A DNA stretch of 8,641 nucleotides from Propionibacteriaceae bacterium (GTDB lineage: Bacteria; Actinomycetota; Actinomycetes; Propionibacteriales; Propionibacteriaceae): the NCBI GenBank assembly GCA_031287505.1, contig JAITSW010000076.1, positions 1-8,641 on the forward strand, given 5' to 3'. Positions within the stretch are counted from its first letter, which is position 1. Every line of letters starts with the position of its first letter. Under the pieces are notes generated by a model. That model saw only the letters and a program-made list of their open reading frames with translations. It searched no databases and was not told the origin of the DNA. A program made the translations under genes and the position numbers. Shown here in pieces: positions 1 through 7,007 of this stretch.

Positions 1-228
1 AGCCACCGTCGTCTTTCCGGAAGACTCCGGGCCATAAATCTCGACTACCCGGCCGCGGGGCAACCCGCCAATACCCAGGGCCACATCTAAGGCGATAGAG
101 CCGGTGGGAATGACCTCCATTGCCTGGCGGGTCTCATCACCCAGGCGCATCACAGAGCCTTTGCCATGCTGCTTTTCTATCTGCGCCAGTGCGGACTCAA
201 GGGCTTTTGCCCGATCTGTGGTGGCCAT
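1..228 (-). CDS. recA: RecA recombinase, N-terminal part (cut by window edge)
   Basis: This is the first 76 codons of RecA, the ATP-dependent strand-exchange protein that drives homologous repair and stimulates LexA self-cleavage. Visible are the N-terminal helix region ([22 protein letters not shown], about residues 9-30, given here as [11 protein letters not shown] and GKGSVMRLG), the conserved [20 protein letters not shown] segment (residues 40-59) and the Walker A loop GPESSGKT at residues 66-73. The frame stays open to the left edge, so the catalytic core and C-terminal domain lie outside the window. The ATG at 228 is chosen because AAGGAG sits 6 nt upstream and the protein begins at the usual family position. 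It is separated from clgR by 189 nt and has its own candidate LexA and RecA-NDp control elements. Identification is from conserved family sequence and is very secure. Confidence 0.98.
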   Translation of the reverse strand, partial: MATTDRAKALESALAQIEKQHGKGSVMRLGDETRQAMEVIPTGSIALDVALGIGGLPRGRVVEIYGPESSGKTTVA

Positions 229-234
229 CAATTA

Positions 235-240
235 CTCCTT
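235..240 (-). promoter_or_regulatory. Ribosome binding site of recA
   Basis: AAGGAG on the minus strand with a 6-nt spacer to the ATG at 228. It is one of the strongest Shine-Dalgarno matches in the window and fixes the recA start. Confidence 0.85.
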
Positions 241-279
241 CGTTTGCCATGCGGCTCGTTGATTCACTCTCCAAGAAAC

Positions 280-302
280 ACTCTAGAGACCGCCTACGAC
301 AT
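280..302 (-). promoter_or_regulatory. Candidate RecA-NDp (PafBC-type) promoter of recA
   Basis: Reading the minus strand, ATGTCGTAG (302-294) is followed by exactly eight bases (GCGGTCTC) and then TAGAGT (285-280). The published mycobacterial RecA-NDp consensus, as I recall it, is TTGTCRGTG-N8-TANNNT. The match is 6 of 9 in the upstream element, the correct 8-base spacer, and all three fixed bases of the TANNNT element. In mycobacteria this element drives LexA-independent DNA-damage induction through the WYL-domain activator PafBC. Transcription would begin near 273, leaving a leader of about 45 nt before the recA start. The match was found by eye, and two of the conserved upstream bases are wrong besides the first. 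Confidence 0.5.
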
Positions 303-365
303 TTTCGCCCGCCAACCACAAGTGTGGATAACTCCCGCGTTTATCAACAAGCAATAGGACACTAT

Positions 366-381
366 CCGAACATTTGTTCGA
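366..381 (-). promoter_or_regulatory. LexA operator (SOS box) upstream of recA
   Basis: The minus strand reads TCGAACAAATGTTCGG. The arms CGAAC and GTTCG are perfect inverted repeats around a 4-base spacer, and 11 of the 12 defined bases match the actinobacterial/Gram-positive LexA consensus TCGAAC-N4-GTTCGA. It lies in the clgR-recA intergenic region about 138-153 nt upstream of the recA ATG. A weak -10-like hexamer GATAGT (366-361) overlaps its downstream edge, so bound LexA could block a distal recA promoter. The distance from recA fits an upstream second promoter, as in mycobacteria where a LexA-controlled and a LexA-independent promoter both serve recA. Confidence 0.85.
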
Positions 382-417
382 TTAGAAGAAGACGCGCCGG
401 AGAAACGCAAATATCGG

Positions 418-747
418 CTAGGCAGCCCGCTGATCGAGCTGGATTTGGGGCCGCAACGGCACCACATTGTCATGGCGGCCAGCCTGCAGCCGATCTGCGG
501 CCAGGTACAGCAAATCGCTTGGGGCTATCCGCAGCGCCATGCAAACCGAGTTGAGCAACTCACTAGAAGCTTCTTTTCGCCCGCGTTCCAACTCTGAGAG
601 ATAGCCGACGCTGATTAGCGCCCCGGTGGCGGTCTCGCGCAAGGTCAACCCCCTCGCACGCCGCACTTCATGCAACGCTTCGCCCACTGCCTCACGCAGC
701 ATCATCGGCTTAGCCTGCCCAATCACCATGCCGTCCAGCTTACCCAC
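418..747 (-). CDS. clgR: ClgR-family HTH transcriptional regulator
   Basis: A 109-residue Cro/C1-type helix-turn-helix protein. The segment from about residue 17 to 84 (LREAVGEALHEVRRARG, then TLRETATGALISVGYLSELE and RGRKEASSELL) has the signature of actinobacterial ClgR, notably GYLSELERGRKE with SSELL and SVCMAL directly after it. ClgR in Corynebacterium, Streptomyces and mycobacteria activates clpP1P2, clpC and other proteolysis or repair genes under stress. The protein ends in Ala-Ala, resembling the C-terminal ClpP degradation signal described for the related Streptomyces regulators. The GTG at 747 gives the longest form but has only a weak, close AGGTAG. ATG codons at 729, 705 and 702 are alternatives, and the HTH domain is intact from any of them. 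It sits between pncC and recA, the usual actinobacterial position, with its own candidate promoter. Confidence 0.92.
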   Translation of the reverse strand: MGKLDGMVIGQAKPMMLREAVGEALHEVRRARGLTLRETATGALISVGYLSELERGRKEASSELLNSVCMALRIAPSDLLYLAADRLQAGRHDNVVPLRPQIQLDQRAA

Positions 748-789
748 CTACCTAAATAGAAGATCACACTTCCCCTAACGACACACCCG

Positions 790-803
790 GGGAATGTATT
801 CCC
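790..803. repeat. Perfect 14-bp palindrome over the clgR -10 region
   Basis: GGGAATGTATTCCC has two 6-bp arms separated by GT, and each arm is the exact reverse complement of the other. It covers the candidate clgR -10 hexamer (798-793) and lies 43-56 nt upstream of the GTG start. Such placement fits an operator that represses or autoregulates clgR. The protein that would bind it is unknown. It does not match the ClgR box that I know. Confidence 0.5.
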
Positions 804-820
804 TAAAGCCAAACTGTAAA
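793..820 (-). promoter_or_regulatory. Candidate promoter of clgR
   Basis: On the minus strand TTTACA (820-815) resembles the -35 consensus in 5 of 6 bases, and after a 16-nt spacer TACATT (798-793) matches the -10 consensus in 4 of 6. Predicted initiation near 787 gives a leader of about 40 nt. The site lies in the only sizeable gap between pncC and clgR, and clgR genes are commonly separately regulated. A half-site GTTCGCT (plus strand 824-830), like the first part of the Streptomyces ClgR box, lies just upstream of the -35. Confidence 0.45.
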
Positions 821-838
821 CCTGTTCGCTATCGACGC

Positions 839-1351
839 TCAGGCAACCTCATCCAGGACTTCTTCCAAAAGCATGTCTAAAGCCTCCACCACCGTCTGCC
901 AGCGAATTTGGGAGCGATTGCCCGAAAAAGTAAACCCCCGCGAAATCACCTTGCCTATGATGCCGTCTCGCGGGCACGCCAACCCCACCCACACTTCGCC
1001 GGGGCAATGCCCATCTTGCGGATCAGGGCCGGCTACCCCGGTGACAGCCAGCGCAAAATCGGCACCGGTGTTCTGCTGGGCGCCCAAAGCCATTTCGGTG
1101 ACAGTTTGCGACGATATCACAGACGACTCGTCAATCGTTTCTATCCGCACGCCCAGAGCCGAGGTCTTCATGGCCGTGGCGTAGGTGATAGCCCCACCCC
1201 AGTAAACGGCGGAAGCCCCCGGGACAGACGTCAAAGTGGCACCGATCAGCCCGCCGGTCAGCGATTCTGCGGTAACAAGGGTAAGGCCCCGTCTGGAAAA
1301 GACCGAAATGACGTGTCTTGCCAAGCTGGCAGCCTTTAGGTTCAGGCTCAT
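839..1351 (-). CDS. pncC: CinA C-terminal-type nicotinamide-nucleotide amidase (PncC)
   Basis: A 170-residue stand-alone CinA C-terminal domain. This family deamidates nicotinamide mononucleotide to nicotinic acid mononucleotide in cytosolic pyridine nucleotide recycling. The motif TAESLTGGLIGATL (residues 27-40) carries the catalytic serine (Ser30). YATAMK ends in Lys62, in the position of the catalytic lysine. AVTGVAGPD (102-110) followed by PGEVWVGLA (117-125) forms the other conserved block. The usual ESCTGG is ESLTGG here, so the cysteine is replaced, but it is not the nucleophile. The frame is open upstream to 1636 across pgsA, but the ATG at 1351 is chosen because GGGAG lies 5 nt before it, it overlaps the pgsA stop as ATGA, and homology begins there. 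There is no N-terminal molybdopterin-binding-like domain as in long CinA. Many actinobacterial annotations call this gene cinA. Confidence 0.9.
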   Translation of the reverse strand: MSLNLKAASLARHVISVFSRRGLTLVTAESLTGGLIGATLTSVPGASAVYWGGAITYATAMKTSALGVRIETIDESSVISSQTVTEMALGAQQNTGADFALAVTGVAGPDPQDGHCPGEVWVGLACPRDGIIGKVISRGFTFSGNRSQIRWQTVVEALDMLLEEVLDEVA

Positions 1352-1938
1352 GCCTGCTCCCGCTGCGCCTGGGTTTTCAGACGCAGCGCATCGCGCACAT
1401 ACATCAACCCGGTGATGACGGTAAGCGCAAAGGCGGCAAACATGATTGCCCAGGCAATCCAGCCGAACCAATCCGGGAAGGCAGGCAGGTAGAGCAAGAA
1501 CATGGAAAGCGCAACGCATTGTAGGAACGTCTTCAACTTTCCACCGGCCGCGGCGGCCATGACCTTGTACTTGAGCATCACCACGCGCATCCAGGTAATG
1601 CCCCATTCGCGAACCAAAATCAAGACGGTCACCCACCAGGGCAATTCCCCCAAAATGCTCAACCCGATGAAGGCGGCACCGGTGATGGCCTTGTCGGCTA
1701 TCGGATCCCAGATCTTCCCGAAATCGGAAACGACGTTGTATCTGCGGGCGATCTTTCCGTCAAACAAATCGGTGAGCACCGCCACAATGAACAGCACCGT
1801 CGCCCCAATGCGCCAATTCTGCTCGTGAGGCCCGACGAACAGGATTGCCAAAAAGACCGGCACCAAAATGAGGCGGATAACCGTAAGGACATTCGGCACG
1901 TGTTTGATCGCCGAGTGTGGCAACTGAGTTTGCGTCAT
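1348..1938 (-). CDS. pgsA: CDP-diacylglycerol--glycerol-3-phosphate 3-phosphatidyltransferase
   Basis: A 196-residue integral membrane enzyme of the CDP-alcohol phosphotransferase family. It is expected to make phosphatidylglycerophosphate, the precursor of phosphatidylglycerol and cardiolipin. The family motif is complete: Asp57, Asp60-Gly61, Ala64-Arg65, Gly74, Asp78 and Asp82 with canonical spacing (visible as DLFDGKIAR then GKIWDPIADK), which form the metal and CDP-lipid site. Hydrophobic segments lie near residues 17-36, 43-58, 84-108, 138-155 and 157-181. The start at 1938 has AGGAG 5 nt upstream and overlaps the rimO stop as ATGA; its own stop overlaps the pncC start in the same way. 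Position in the ftsK-to-recA cluster matches the PgsA type found there in other actinobacteria. Related enzymes use inositol phosphate, so substrate choice rests on family resemblance and context. Confidence 0.9.
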   Translation of the reverse strand: MTQTQLPHSAIKHVPNVLTVIRLILVPVFLAILFVGPHEQNWRIGATVLFIVAVLTDLFDGKIARRYNVVSDFGKIWDPIADKAITGAAFIGLSILGELPWWVTVLILVREWGITWMRVVMLKYKVMAAAAGGKLKTFLQCVALSMFLLYLPAFPDWFGWIAWAIMFAAFALTVITGLMYVRDALRLKTQAQREQA

Positions 1939-3332
1939 TGAAGCTCCTGGACGGCGGCGAGGTCGATTCCATCACTGCCGGTGACCCTAGCGTAGACCAA
2001 ATCCCCGACCCGCAAATCTGATGGCTGGCCCACAACGGCGGTTACCCCATCGCTTTCCGGCCCCTGGTGTGCGGCACGTCCAAACAGACCCTCTTCCGTC
2101 CGCTCTTCGACAAGAATCCGCACTCGCTCGCCAAGGCGGTCAGCGGCGCGGGTCGAGGCGAGCTCGTGGGCTAAACCGCTGAGCCAATCAACCCGGTCGG
2201 CGATTTCGGCTTCTGAGAGCTTTGCACCCAATCCAGCTGCCTGAGTCCCCTCTTCATCCGAGTATCCGAAGATGCCGACCGCATCGAACTCTGCCGCTTC
2301 GATAAACGACGCCAACAGCTCCAAATCCTGTTCGCGCTCGCCGGGGAAACCGACGATGAAGTTGGAACGCACCCCGGCAAGCGGATCGATTTGACGAATC
2401 TGCGCCAGGAGCGCCAAGAATGATTCGGCATCGCCAAATCGCCGCATCTGGCGCAAGACCCCGGCAGCCGCGTGCTGGAAAGGCAGATCGAAATAAGGCA
2501 AAACCCGCTCGCTGCCCGCAATAGCCTCGATTAAATCCGGCCGCATCTCGGCAGGTTGCAAATAAGAAACTCGAATCCACTCCAACGCTTGGCTTTCGTC
2601 CAATGCCCGCAAAAGGGCCGTTAGGTTTACCCCTAAGTCTTTGCCGTAGGATGTGCTGTTTTCTGAGACGAGTACCGCCTCTTTAACGCCCTGCCCCGCC
2701 AGCCAGCGCGCCTCGGCAACGATGTGGGATATCTCACGCGAGAGATAAGCGCCGCGGAAGGCAGGAATGGCGCAAAAAGTGCAATGCCTGTCGCATCCAG
2801 AAGCAATTTTCAGCGGTGCGGACGGTGAATGGCTCAGCCGCTTGCGCAATACCCGCGGCCCAGATGCCGGAGCCGCCGAGCCGGGCAGCGCATGCCCGGG
2901 CGTGAACGCATTTGCATGGGCGGCACGCGAAGCCGGCGTCAGCGGAAGCAGCAACCTCCGATCCCTGGGCTGATGCGGGGTGGGACGAACACCGGAGAGG
3001 ATGTCGCGCAGCCGAGCCCCGATAGCCGGGTAATCGTCAAAACCCAAAACGGAGACCTCGGGCAACTCGCCGGCCAGCTCAGCCCCATAGCGTTCTGCCA
3101 AACATCCCACAGCCACCACTTCCCGCTCCCCGGGGTCGAAATCCAGAAGTGTGTCGATGGAGTCTTTCTTGGCCGCATCGATAAAGCCGCAGGTATTCAC
3201 CAGCAGCACATCGGCGCTTCCCGGGTCTTCCACCATCTCAAAGCCGTCGAGCGCCAACCGGGCCGCCAACTCCTCCGAGTCAGTCTCGTTTCGGGCGCAA
3301 CCGAGCGAGGTAATATGCACTGTTTTACCCAT
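1935..3332 (-). CDS. rimO: Ribosomal protein uS12 methylthiotransferase RimO
   Basis: About 465 residues. RimO adds a methylthio group to a conserved aspartate of ribosomal protein S12 using radical SAM chemistry and two 4Fe-4S clusters. The N-terminal domain has the three auxiliary-cluster cysteines in SLGCARN (Cys12), VNTCGF (Cys48) and VGCLAERY (Cys77). The radical SAM motif CDRHCTFC has cysteines near 180, 184 and 187. VSENSTSYGKDLG, PYFDLPFQH and FIVGFPGE follow as expected for RimO rather than MiaB. A TRAM domain occupies roughly the last 65 residues. A Pro/Ala/Arg-rich linker of about 55 residues joins the first two domains, making it slightly longer than E. coli RimO. The frame is open to a TTG at 3377, but the ATG at 3332 gives the standard N-terminus (MGKTVHITSLGC). 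Its ribosome binding site is weak (AGGA about 10 nt upstream). Confidence 0.95.
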   Translation of the reverse strand: MGKTVHITSLGCARNETDSEELAARLALDGFEMVEDPGSADVLLVNTCGFIDAAKKDSIDTLLDFDPGEREVVAVGCLAERYGAELAGELPEVSVLGFDDYPAIGARLRDILSGVRPTPHQPRDRRLLLPLTPASRAAHANAFTPGHALPGSAAPASGPRVLRKRLSHSPSAPLKIASGCDRHCTFCAIPAFRGAYLSREISHIVAEARWLAGQGVKEAVLVSENSTSYGKDLGVNLTALLRALDESQALEWIRVSYLQPAEMRPDLIEAIAGSERVLPYFDLPFQHAAAGVLRQMRRFGDAESFLALLAQIRQIDPLAGVRSNFIVGFPGEREQDLELLASFIEAAEFDAVGIFGYSDEEGTQAAGLGAKLSEAEIADRVDWLSGLAHELASTRAADRLGERVRILVEERTEEGLFGRAAHQGPESDGVTAVVGQPSDLRVGDLVYARVTGSDGIDLAAVQELQ

Positions 3333-3404
3333 AGCAGCCAATCCTAGAGCCAAGGCGACGCCGTAACCGCAAATCAAATGACCCCGCCAACGCAGGCAGC
3401 CGCA

Positions 3405-5804
3405 TTAGCCGCCCAAGCTGGTCAGGGTTTCGTCCAAATCGTCTGGCTTTACCAAGACATCGCGAGGCTTTGACCCCTCCGACGGCCCCACAACTTCGTA
3501 CGTCTCAAGAAAGTCCATCAACCTGCCCGCTTTGGCAAATCCAACCCGCAACTTGCGTTGCAACATAGACGTTGAGCCTAGCTGGGTGCTGATAACCAGC
3601 CGGGCAGCCTCTAAAACCAGCTCTAAATCGTCGCCAATCTCCTCTGCCGGGGCTTTGACGCCAGGTTCTGGCGGGGCATCGACGTCCTCACGGTATTCCG
3701 GGGCCATTTGGTCTTTGACTTTGCGCACCACGCCTTTGATTTCAGCCGGCGTCACCCATGCGCCTTGCACGCGTTGGGCCCGAGAGGCGCCATAGGGCAG
3801 GAAGAGGGCGTCGCCCTTGCCGACCAGCTTCTCAGCGCCGAGGGAATCAAGGATGACCCGCGAATCAGTGCCAGAGGAGGTGGCGAAGGCCAGCCGGGAT
3901 GGCACATTTGCCTTGATCAGACCGGTTACCACATCCACGCTGGGCCGCTGGGTGGCCAGCACTAGGTGAATGCCGGCGGCACGGGCCAACTGGGTGATTC
4001 GCACGATCGAATTCTCCACATCTCGCGGGGCAACCATCATCAGATCTGATAACTCGTCTACGCAAACCACCAGATACGGGTAAGGGGCCAGCACTCTCTC
4101 CGAACCCGGCAATGGCTTGAGTTGGCCGTTGCGCAAGGCTTTGTTGAAGTCGTCTATATGGTTGAAGCCAAAGTGGTTCAGATCGTCATAGCGCAGATCC
4201 ATTTCGCGCACGACCCATTCCAGCGCTTCGGCGGCCTTCTTGGCGTTGGTGATAATCGGGGTGATCAGGTGCGGAATGCCCTCGTATTGGGTTAGCTCCA
4301 CGCGCTTGGGATCTACCAGCATTAGGCGTACCTCGTCAGGCGTGGCCCGCATCAAAATCGAAACCAGCATCGAGTTGATGAAGCTGGATTTACCCGAACC
4401 CGTTGCGCCTGCCACCAGCAGGTGCGGCATCTTCGCCAGATTCGTCAGCACATAACCGCCCTCGACGTCTTTGCCGACGGCAACCGTCAACGGGTGGGTA
4501 TCATTCCTGGCCCTATTTGAACGCAGGACATCGCCAAGCGTGACGATATCCTTATCGACGTTCGGGATTTCAATACCGATGGCCGATTTGCCCGGAATCG
4601 GCGAGAGCATCCGAACGTCTTCAGAGCCCACCGAATAAGCGATGTTTTTATGCAGCGAGAGAACCCGCTCGACTCTAACGGCAGTGCCCAGCTCAACCTC
4701 AAAACGGGTGACCGTCGGCCCGCGGGTATAACCCGTTACCGCGGCATCGATTTCAAATTGTTTGAAGACCTCGGAAAGCGACTTGACCATGGCGTCTGAG
4801 CCAAGCGAGCGGGCCTTGGGGACGGTGCCGGGACGGAGCATCCCCTTGTCAGGCAGGACATAGACCACATCCGAGCTCAGCAATGGCTGCTCCCCCGATG
4901 TCGGACGCCCTGAGGGCTGCGGCGCGGCGGTGGCTTTCGCTGCCAGAGTATCCAGTCCAGCCACCGGCTCGGTTGGGGCATCACCGGGGCTGACTTCGCC
5001 AAAAGGATCGGAAGGGAAAGAGCCGTCGCCAAAATATTCTTCCCCGTCGTCGAAGTCATGGGGAACCGACGGCGCGGCCGTTATCTGCGCGGGTTTTTTG
5101 GGATTGCGGTTAGCGATCTTGCCCACTAGGGCGCGGATGCGTTCGATCAAGGTGTGAAGCGGGATGCCTAAGATAACCAAGACCCCGAAAAGCAGTATCA
5201 ATACCAGGATGCCCACAGCTACCCACTGCGAAACCAGTGGAACCAGGAGTGCGGCCAGCCAGCCGACGTACCCACCGGCAGTACAAATACCCGCATAGTC
5301 ATTCGGGACGCCCTGGGCAATATTGATGATGCCTAAAACACCCAGCAGGGCCAGTGTCCAGCCAATGAACTGCCGACCCGCCGGCCCGTTATGATCCGGA
5401 TGCCGCAGGGTACGCCAAGCCATCAATAACGCTAGAACCGGAACCACGACGGCGAAAACACCGACTATGGTCGAAAAGACGGCATGGATCGCCTCTCCCA
5501 CTATGCCCGGAAGCCCAAACCAAAAACGTCCGGCTGTAATCAGGGCGAGCACCAGCAAGAGCAGGCCGGCACCGTCGCGGCGAAGCTGCGGATCGATGTC
5601 TTTTGCGCCATCGCCAATCGAGCGAAAACCATTGCCGACCAGATGCGTAAAACTCTTCGAGAGCGTAGCCAAACCGTGCCCAACCGTGCCAAAGAACGAC
5701 CGCTTAGCCGCAGCTTTGCCGCTCGATTCTGGTTTTCTTCCTGAGGGGCGTGCCGACGTGCTGGCAGATTTTCCGCGCCCCGGGGAAGACGTTCGCGTCG
5801 CCAT
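3405..5804 (-). CDS. ftsK: DNA translocase FtsK/SpoIIIE
   Basis: A 799-residue septum-associated DNA pump that moves chromosome termini out of the closing division site and, in FtsK systems, activates XerCD at dif. After a short basic, Ser/Thr-rich cytoplasmic tail come four to five membrane segments within about residues 75-215. A Pro/Ala/Asp-rich linker of moderate length follows. The motor domain shows Walker A GATGSGKS near residue 465, Walker B (VVCVDELSDLMM) near 580 and LATQRPSVDVVTGLIKAN just after. The last roughly 80 residues form the winged-helix gamma domain (SMLQRKLRVGFAKAGRLMD), which reads polar DNA guide sequences. The ATG at 5804 is preferred over an upstream TTG at 5834, although neither has a good ribosome binding site. 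It lies 81 nt after ddl and 72 nt before rimO. No residue loss is evident. Confidence 0.96.
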   Translation of the reverse strand: MATRTSSPGRGKSASTSARPSGRKPESSGKAAAKRSFFGTVGHGLATLSKSFTHLVGNGFRSIGDGAKDIDPQLRRDGAGLLLLVLALITAGRFWFGLPGIVGEAIHAVFSTIVGVFAVVVPVLALLMAWRTLRHPDHNGPAGRQFIGWTLALLGVLGIINIAQGVPNDYAGICTAGGYVGWLAALLVPLVSQWVAVGILVLILLFGVLVILGIPLHTLIERIRALVGKIANRNPKKPAQITAAPSVPHDFDDGEEYFGDGSFPSDPFGEVSPGDAPTEPVAGLDTLAAKATAAPQPSGRPTSGEQPLLSSDVVYVLPDKGMLRPGTVPKARSLGSDAMVKSLSEVFKQFEIDAAVTGYTRGPTVTRFEVELGTAVRVERVLSLHKNIAYSVGSEDVRMLSPIPGKSAIGIEIPNVDKDIVTLGDVLRSNRARNDTHPLTVAVGKDVEGGYVLTNLAKMPHLLVAGATGSGKSSFINSMLVSILMRATPDEVRLMLVDPKRVELTQYEGIPHLITPIITNAKKAAEALEWVVREMDLRYDDLNHFGFNHIDDFNKALRNGQLKPLPGSERVLAPYPYLVVCVDELSDLMMVAPRDVENSIVRITQLARAAGIHLVLATQRPSVDVVTGLIKANVPSRLAFATSSGTDSRVILDSLGAEKLVGKGDALFLPYGASRAQRVQGAWVTPAEIKGVVRKVKDQMAPEYREDVDAPPEPGVKAPAEEIGDDLELVLEAARLVISTQLGSTSMLQRKLRVGFAKAGRLMDFLETYEVVGPSEGSKPRDVLVKPDDLDETLTSLGG

Positions 5805-5885
5805 GTGGCACAGCCTAGGGCAACCAATGGGCAAAGTTGTGTACCCACACTGGGGCTCTACACAGTTGCGCGAAGGGTGGGGACG

Positions 5886-7007
5886 TTAGCGGACGCCCAA
5901 AGGACGCTCCAAAGCTAGGTGAATCAACTCGGAGATGAGCTCGGAGTATGACACGCCCGCAGCCTCCCAGACGAGCGGGAAGAGCGATTTGGATGTGAAT
6001 CCCGGCATAGTGTTTAGCTCGTTGACCAAGGGGATGCCGTCTTTGACGAAGAAATCGACACGCGCCAAACCTTCCACCTGCATGACTTCAAAGACTTGTC
6101 CCGCACGCTGGCGCAAGATGCCTGCCAACTCTTCAGGCACGTCGGCGGGCACGTCCAACGAAACATAGTCCCGGCCCAGGTATTTCGCCGCATAGTCGTA
6201 GAAGCCGTCATTCCCGGCCACCACAACCTCACCAGGCACTGAAACCCGCGGCCTGCCACCGCCGCGCCCGCCGATGACGCCCAGCTCAATCTCCCTGGCT
6301 CCCACCAGCCCCTGCTCGATAATCACCTTGGGATCATGCGCCAGCGCCAATGCCATAGCCTTGGACAACTCATCAGGAGTACGCACCCGGCTCATCCCTA
6401 TCGAGGAACCGCTGCGGGCGGGCTTGACGAAGACCGGGAAGGCGAATTCGCCGACGACGCGGTCAACCACGTCTTGCGGCTGCGCCGCCCAAAGACTTGC
6501 CCCGACGGTGAGCCAGGGGACAACGGGGATACCCGCCGTTGCCAGCGCCTTCTTGGTCAGATCCTTGTCCATCACCATCGCACTTGCGGCAACTCCAGCG
6601 CCCACATAGCGTAGCCCAAGCATTTCAAAGAAACCCTGTATCGTCCCGTCCTCACCGAAAGGCCCGTGCAAGAGGGCGAAGGCAACATCGACGTCTACCA
6701 GATCGCGCAGTTGGCCGCCGTTTCGAACGCCGACTTCCACACCCTGCGCGCCGCGCAATAGCACCGCTTCGGGGTATTCGCCGTCAAGAGCCGGAAGGTG
6801 GCCGCCGTCAATCTTAAAGCCGGCCAGTTCTTCGTCTGGAACCCGAACCCAGCGCCCGTCTTTGGCGATACCGATGCCGACAACTTCAAAACGATCACGA
6901 TCGATTGCATTGAAGATGCCGCCAGCAGTGGCACAAGAGATTTCCTGCTCGGACGAAACACCCCCGAAAATGAGGGCGACCCGAATACGGGAAAAGAGGC
7001 TTTGCAT
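5886..7007 (-). CDS. ddl: D-alanine--D-alanine ligase
   Basis: A 373-residue cytosolic ATP-grasp enzyme that joins two D-alanines for the peptidoglycan stem peptide. N-terminal FGGVSSEQEIS carries Glu20, equivalent to Glu15 of E. coli DdlB. LHGPFGEDGTIQG (113-125) is the typical family block, VKPARSGSSIGMS (194-206) carries the nucleotide-binding lysine and Ser201, and FYDYAAKY (269-276) ends in Tyr276. The C-terminal block LARVDFF with NELNTMPGFTSKSL (329-342) supplies the magnesium-binding Asp318, Glu330 and Asn332. Tyr276 aligns with DdlB Tyr216, the residue that is Phe in D-Ala-D-lactate ligases, so an ordinary D-Ala-D-Ala product is expected. The ATG at 7007 has GGAG 4 nt upstream. It follows leuD by 91 nt; I see no convincing promoter there, although this AT-richer spot (TATATGCAGATAGG) could hold a weak one. 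Confidence 0.96.
   Translation of the reverse strand: MQSLFSRIRVALIFGGVSSEQEISCATAGGIFNAIDRDRFEVVGIGIAKDGRWVRVPDEELAGFKIDGGHLPALDGEYPEAVLLRGAQGVEVGVRNGGQLRDLVDVDVAFALLHGPFGEDGTIQGFFEMLGLRYVGAGVAASAMVMDKDLTKKALATAGIPVVPWLTVGASLWAAQPQDVVDRVVGEFAFPVFVKPARSGSSIGMSRVRTPDELSKAMALALAHDPKVIIEQGLVGAREIELGVIGGRGGGRPRVSVPGEVVVAGNDGFYDYAAKYLGRDYVSLDVPADVPEELAGILRQRAGQVFEVMQVEGLARVDFFVKDGIPLVNELNTMPGFTSKSLFPLVWEAAGVSYSELISELIHLALERPLGVR

Noticed and set aside
120..554. Plus-strand open frame of 144 codons across recA, the gap and clgR
   Set aside because: It is antisense to two conserved genes, has low-complexity composition without a recognisable domain, and lies over the SOS box.
1352..1636. Upstream in-frame extension of the pncC reading frame to 265 residues
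   Set aside because: It overlaps pgsA in another frame, has no resemblance to CinA N-terminal sequence, and the ATG at 1351 has a good ribosome binding site and an ATGA overlap.
2829..3347. Plus-strand open frame of 172 codons opposite rimO
   Set aside because: It mirrors the codon pattern of rimO, covers the Pro/Ala-rich linker and N-terminal domain, and its product resembles no family I know.
3333..3404. Gap between ftsK and rimO considered for a promoter or terminator
   Set aside because: No clear -35/-10 pair or hairpin with T-run was found; the TTG at 3377 merely extends the rimO frame.
5467..5889. Plus-strand open frame of 140 codons opposite the ftsK start
   Set aside because: It is antisense to the conserved FtsK membrane region, with no domain or supporting ribosome binding site.
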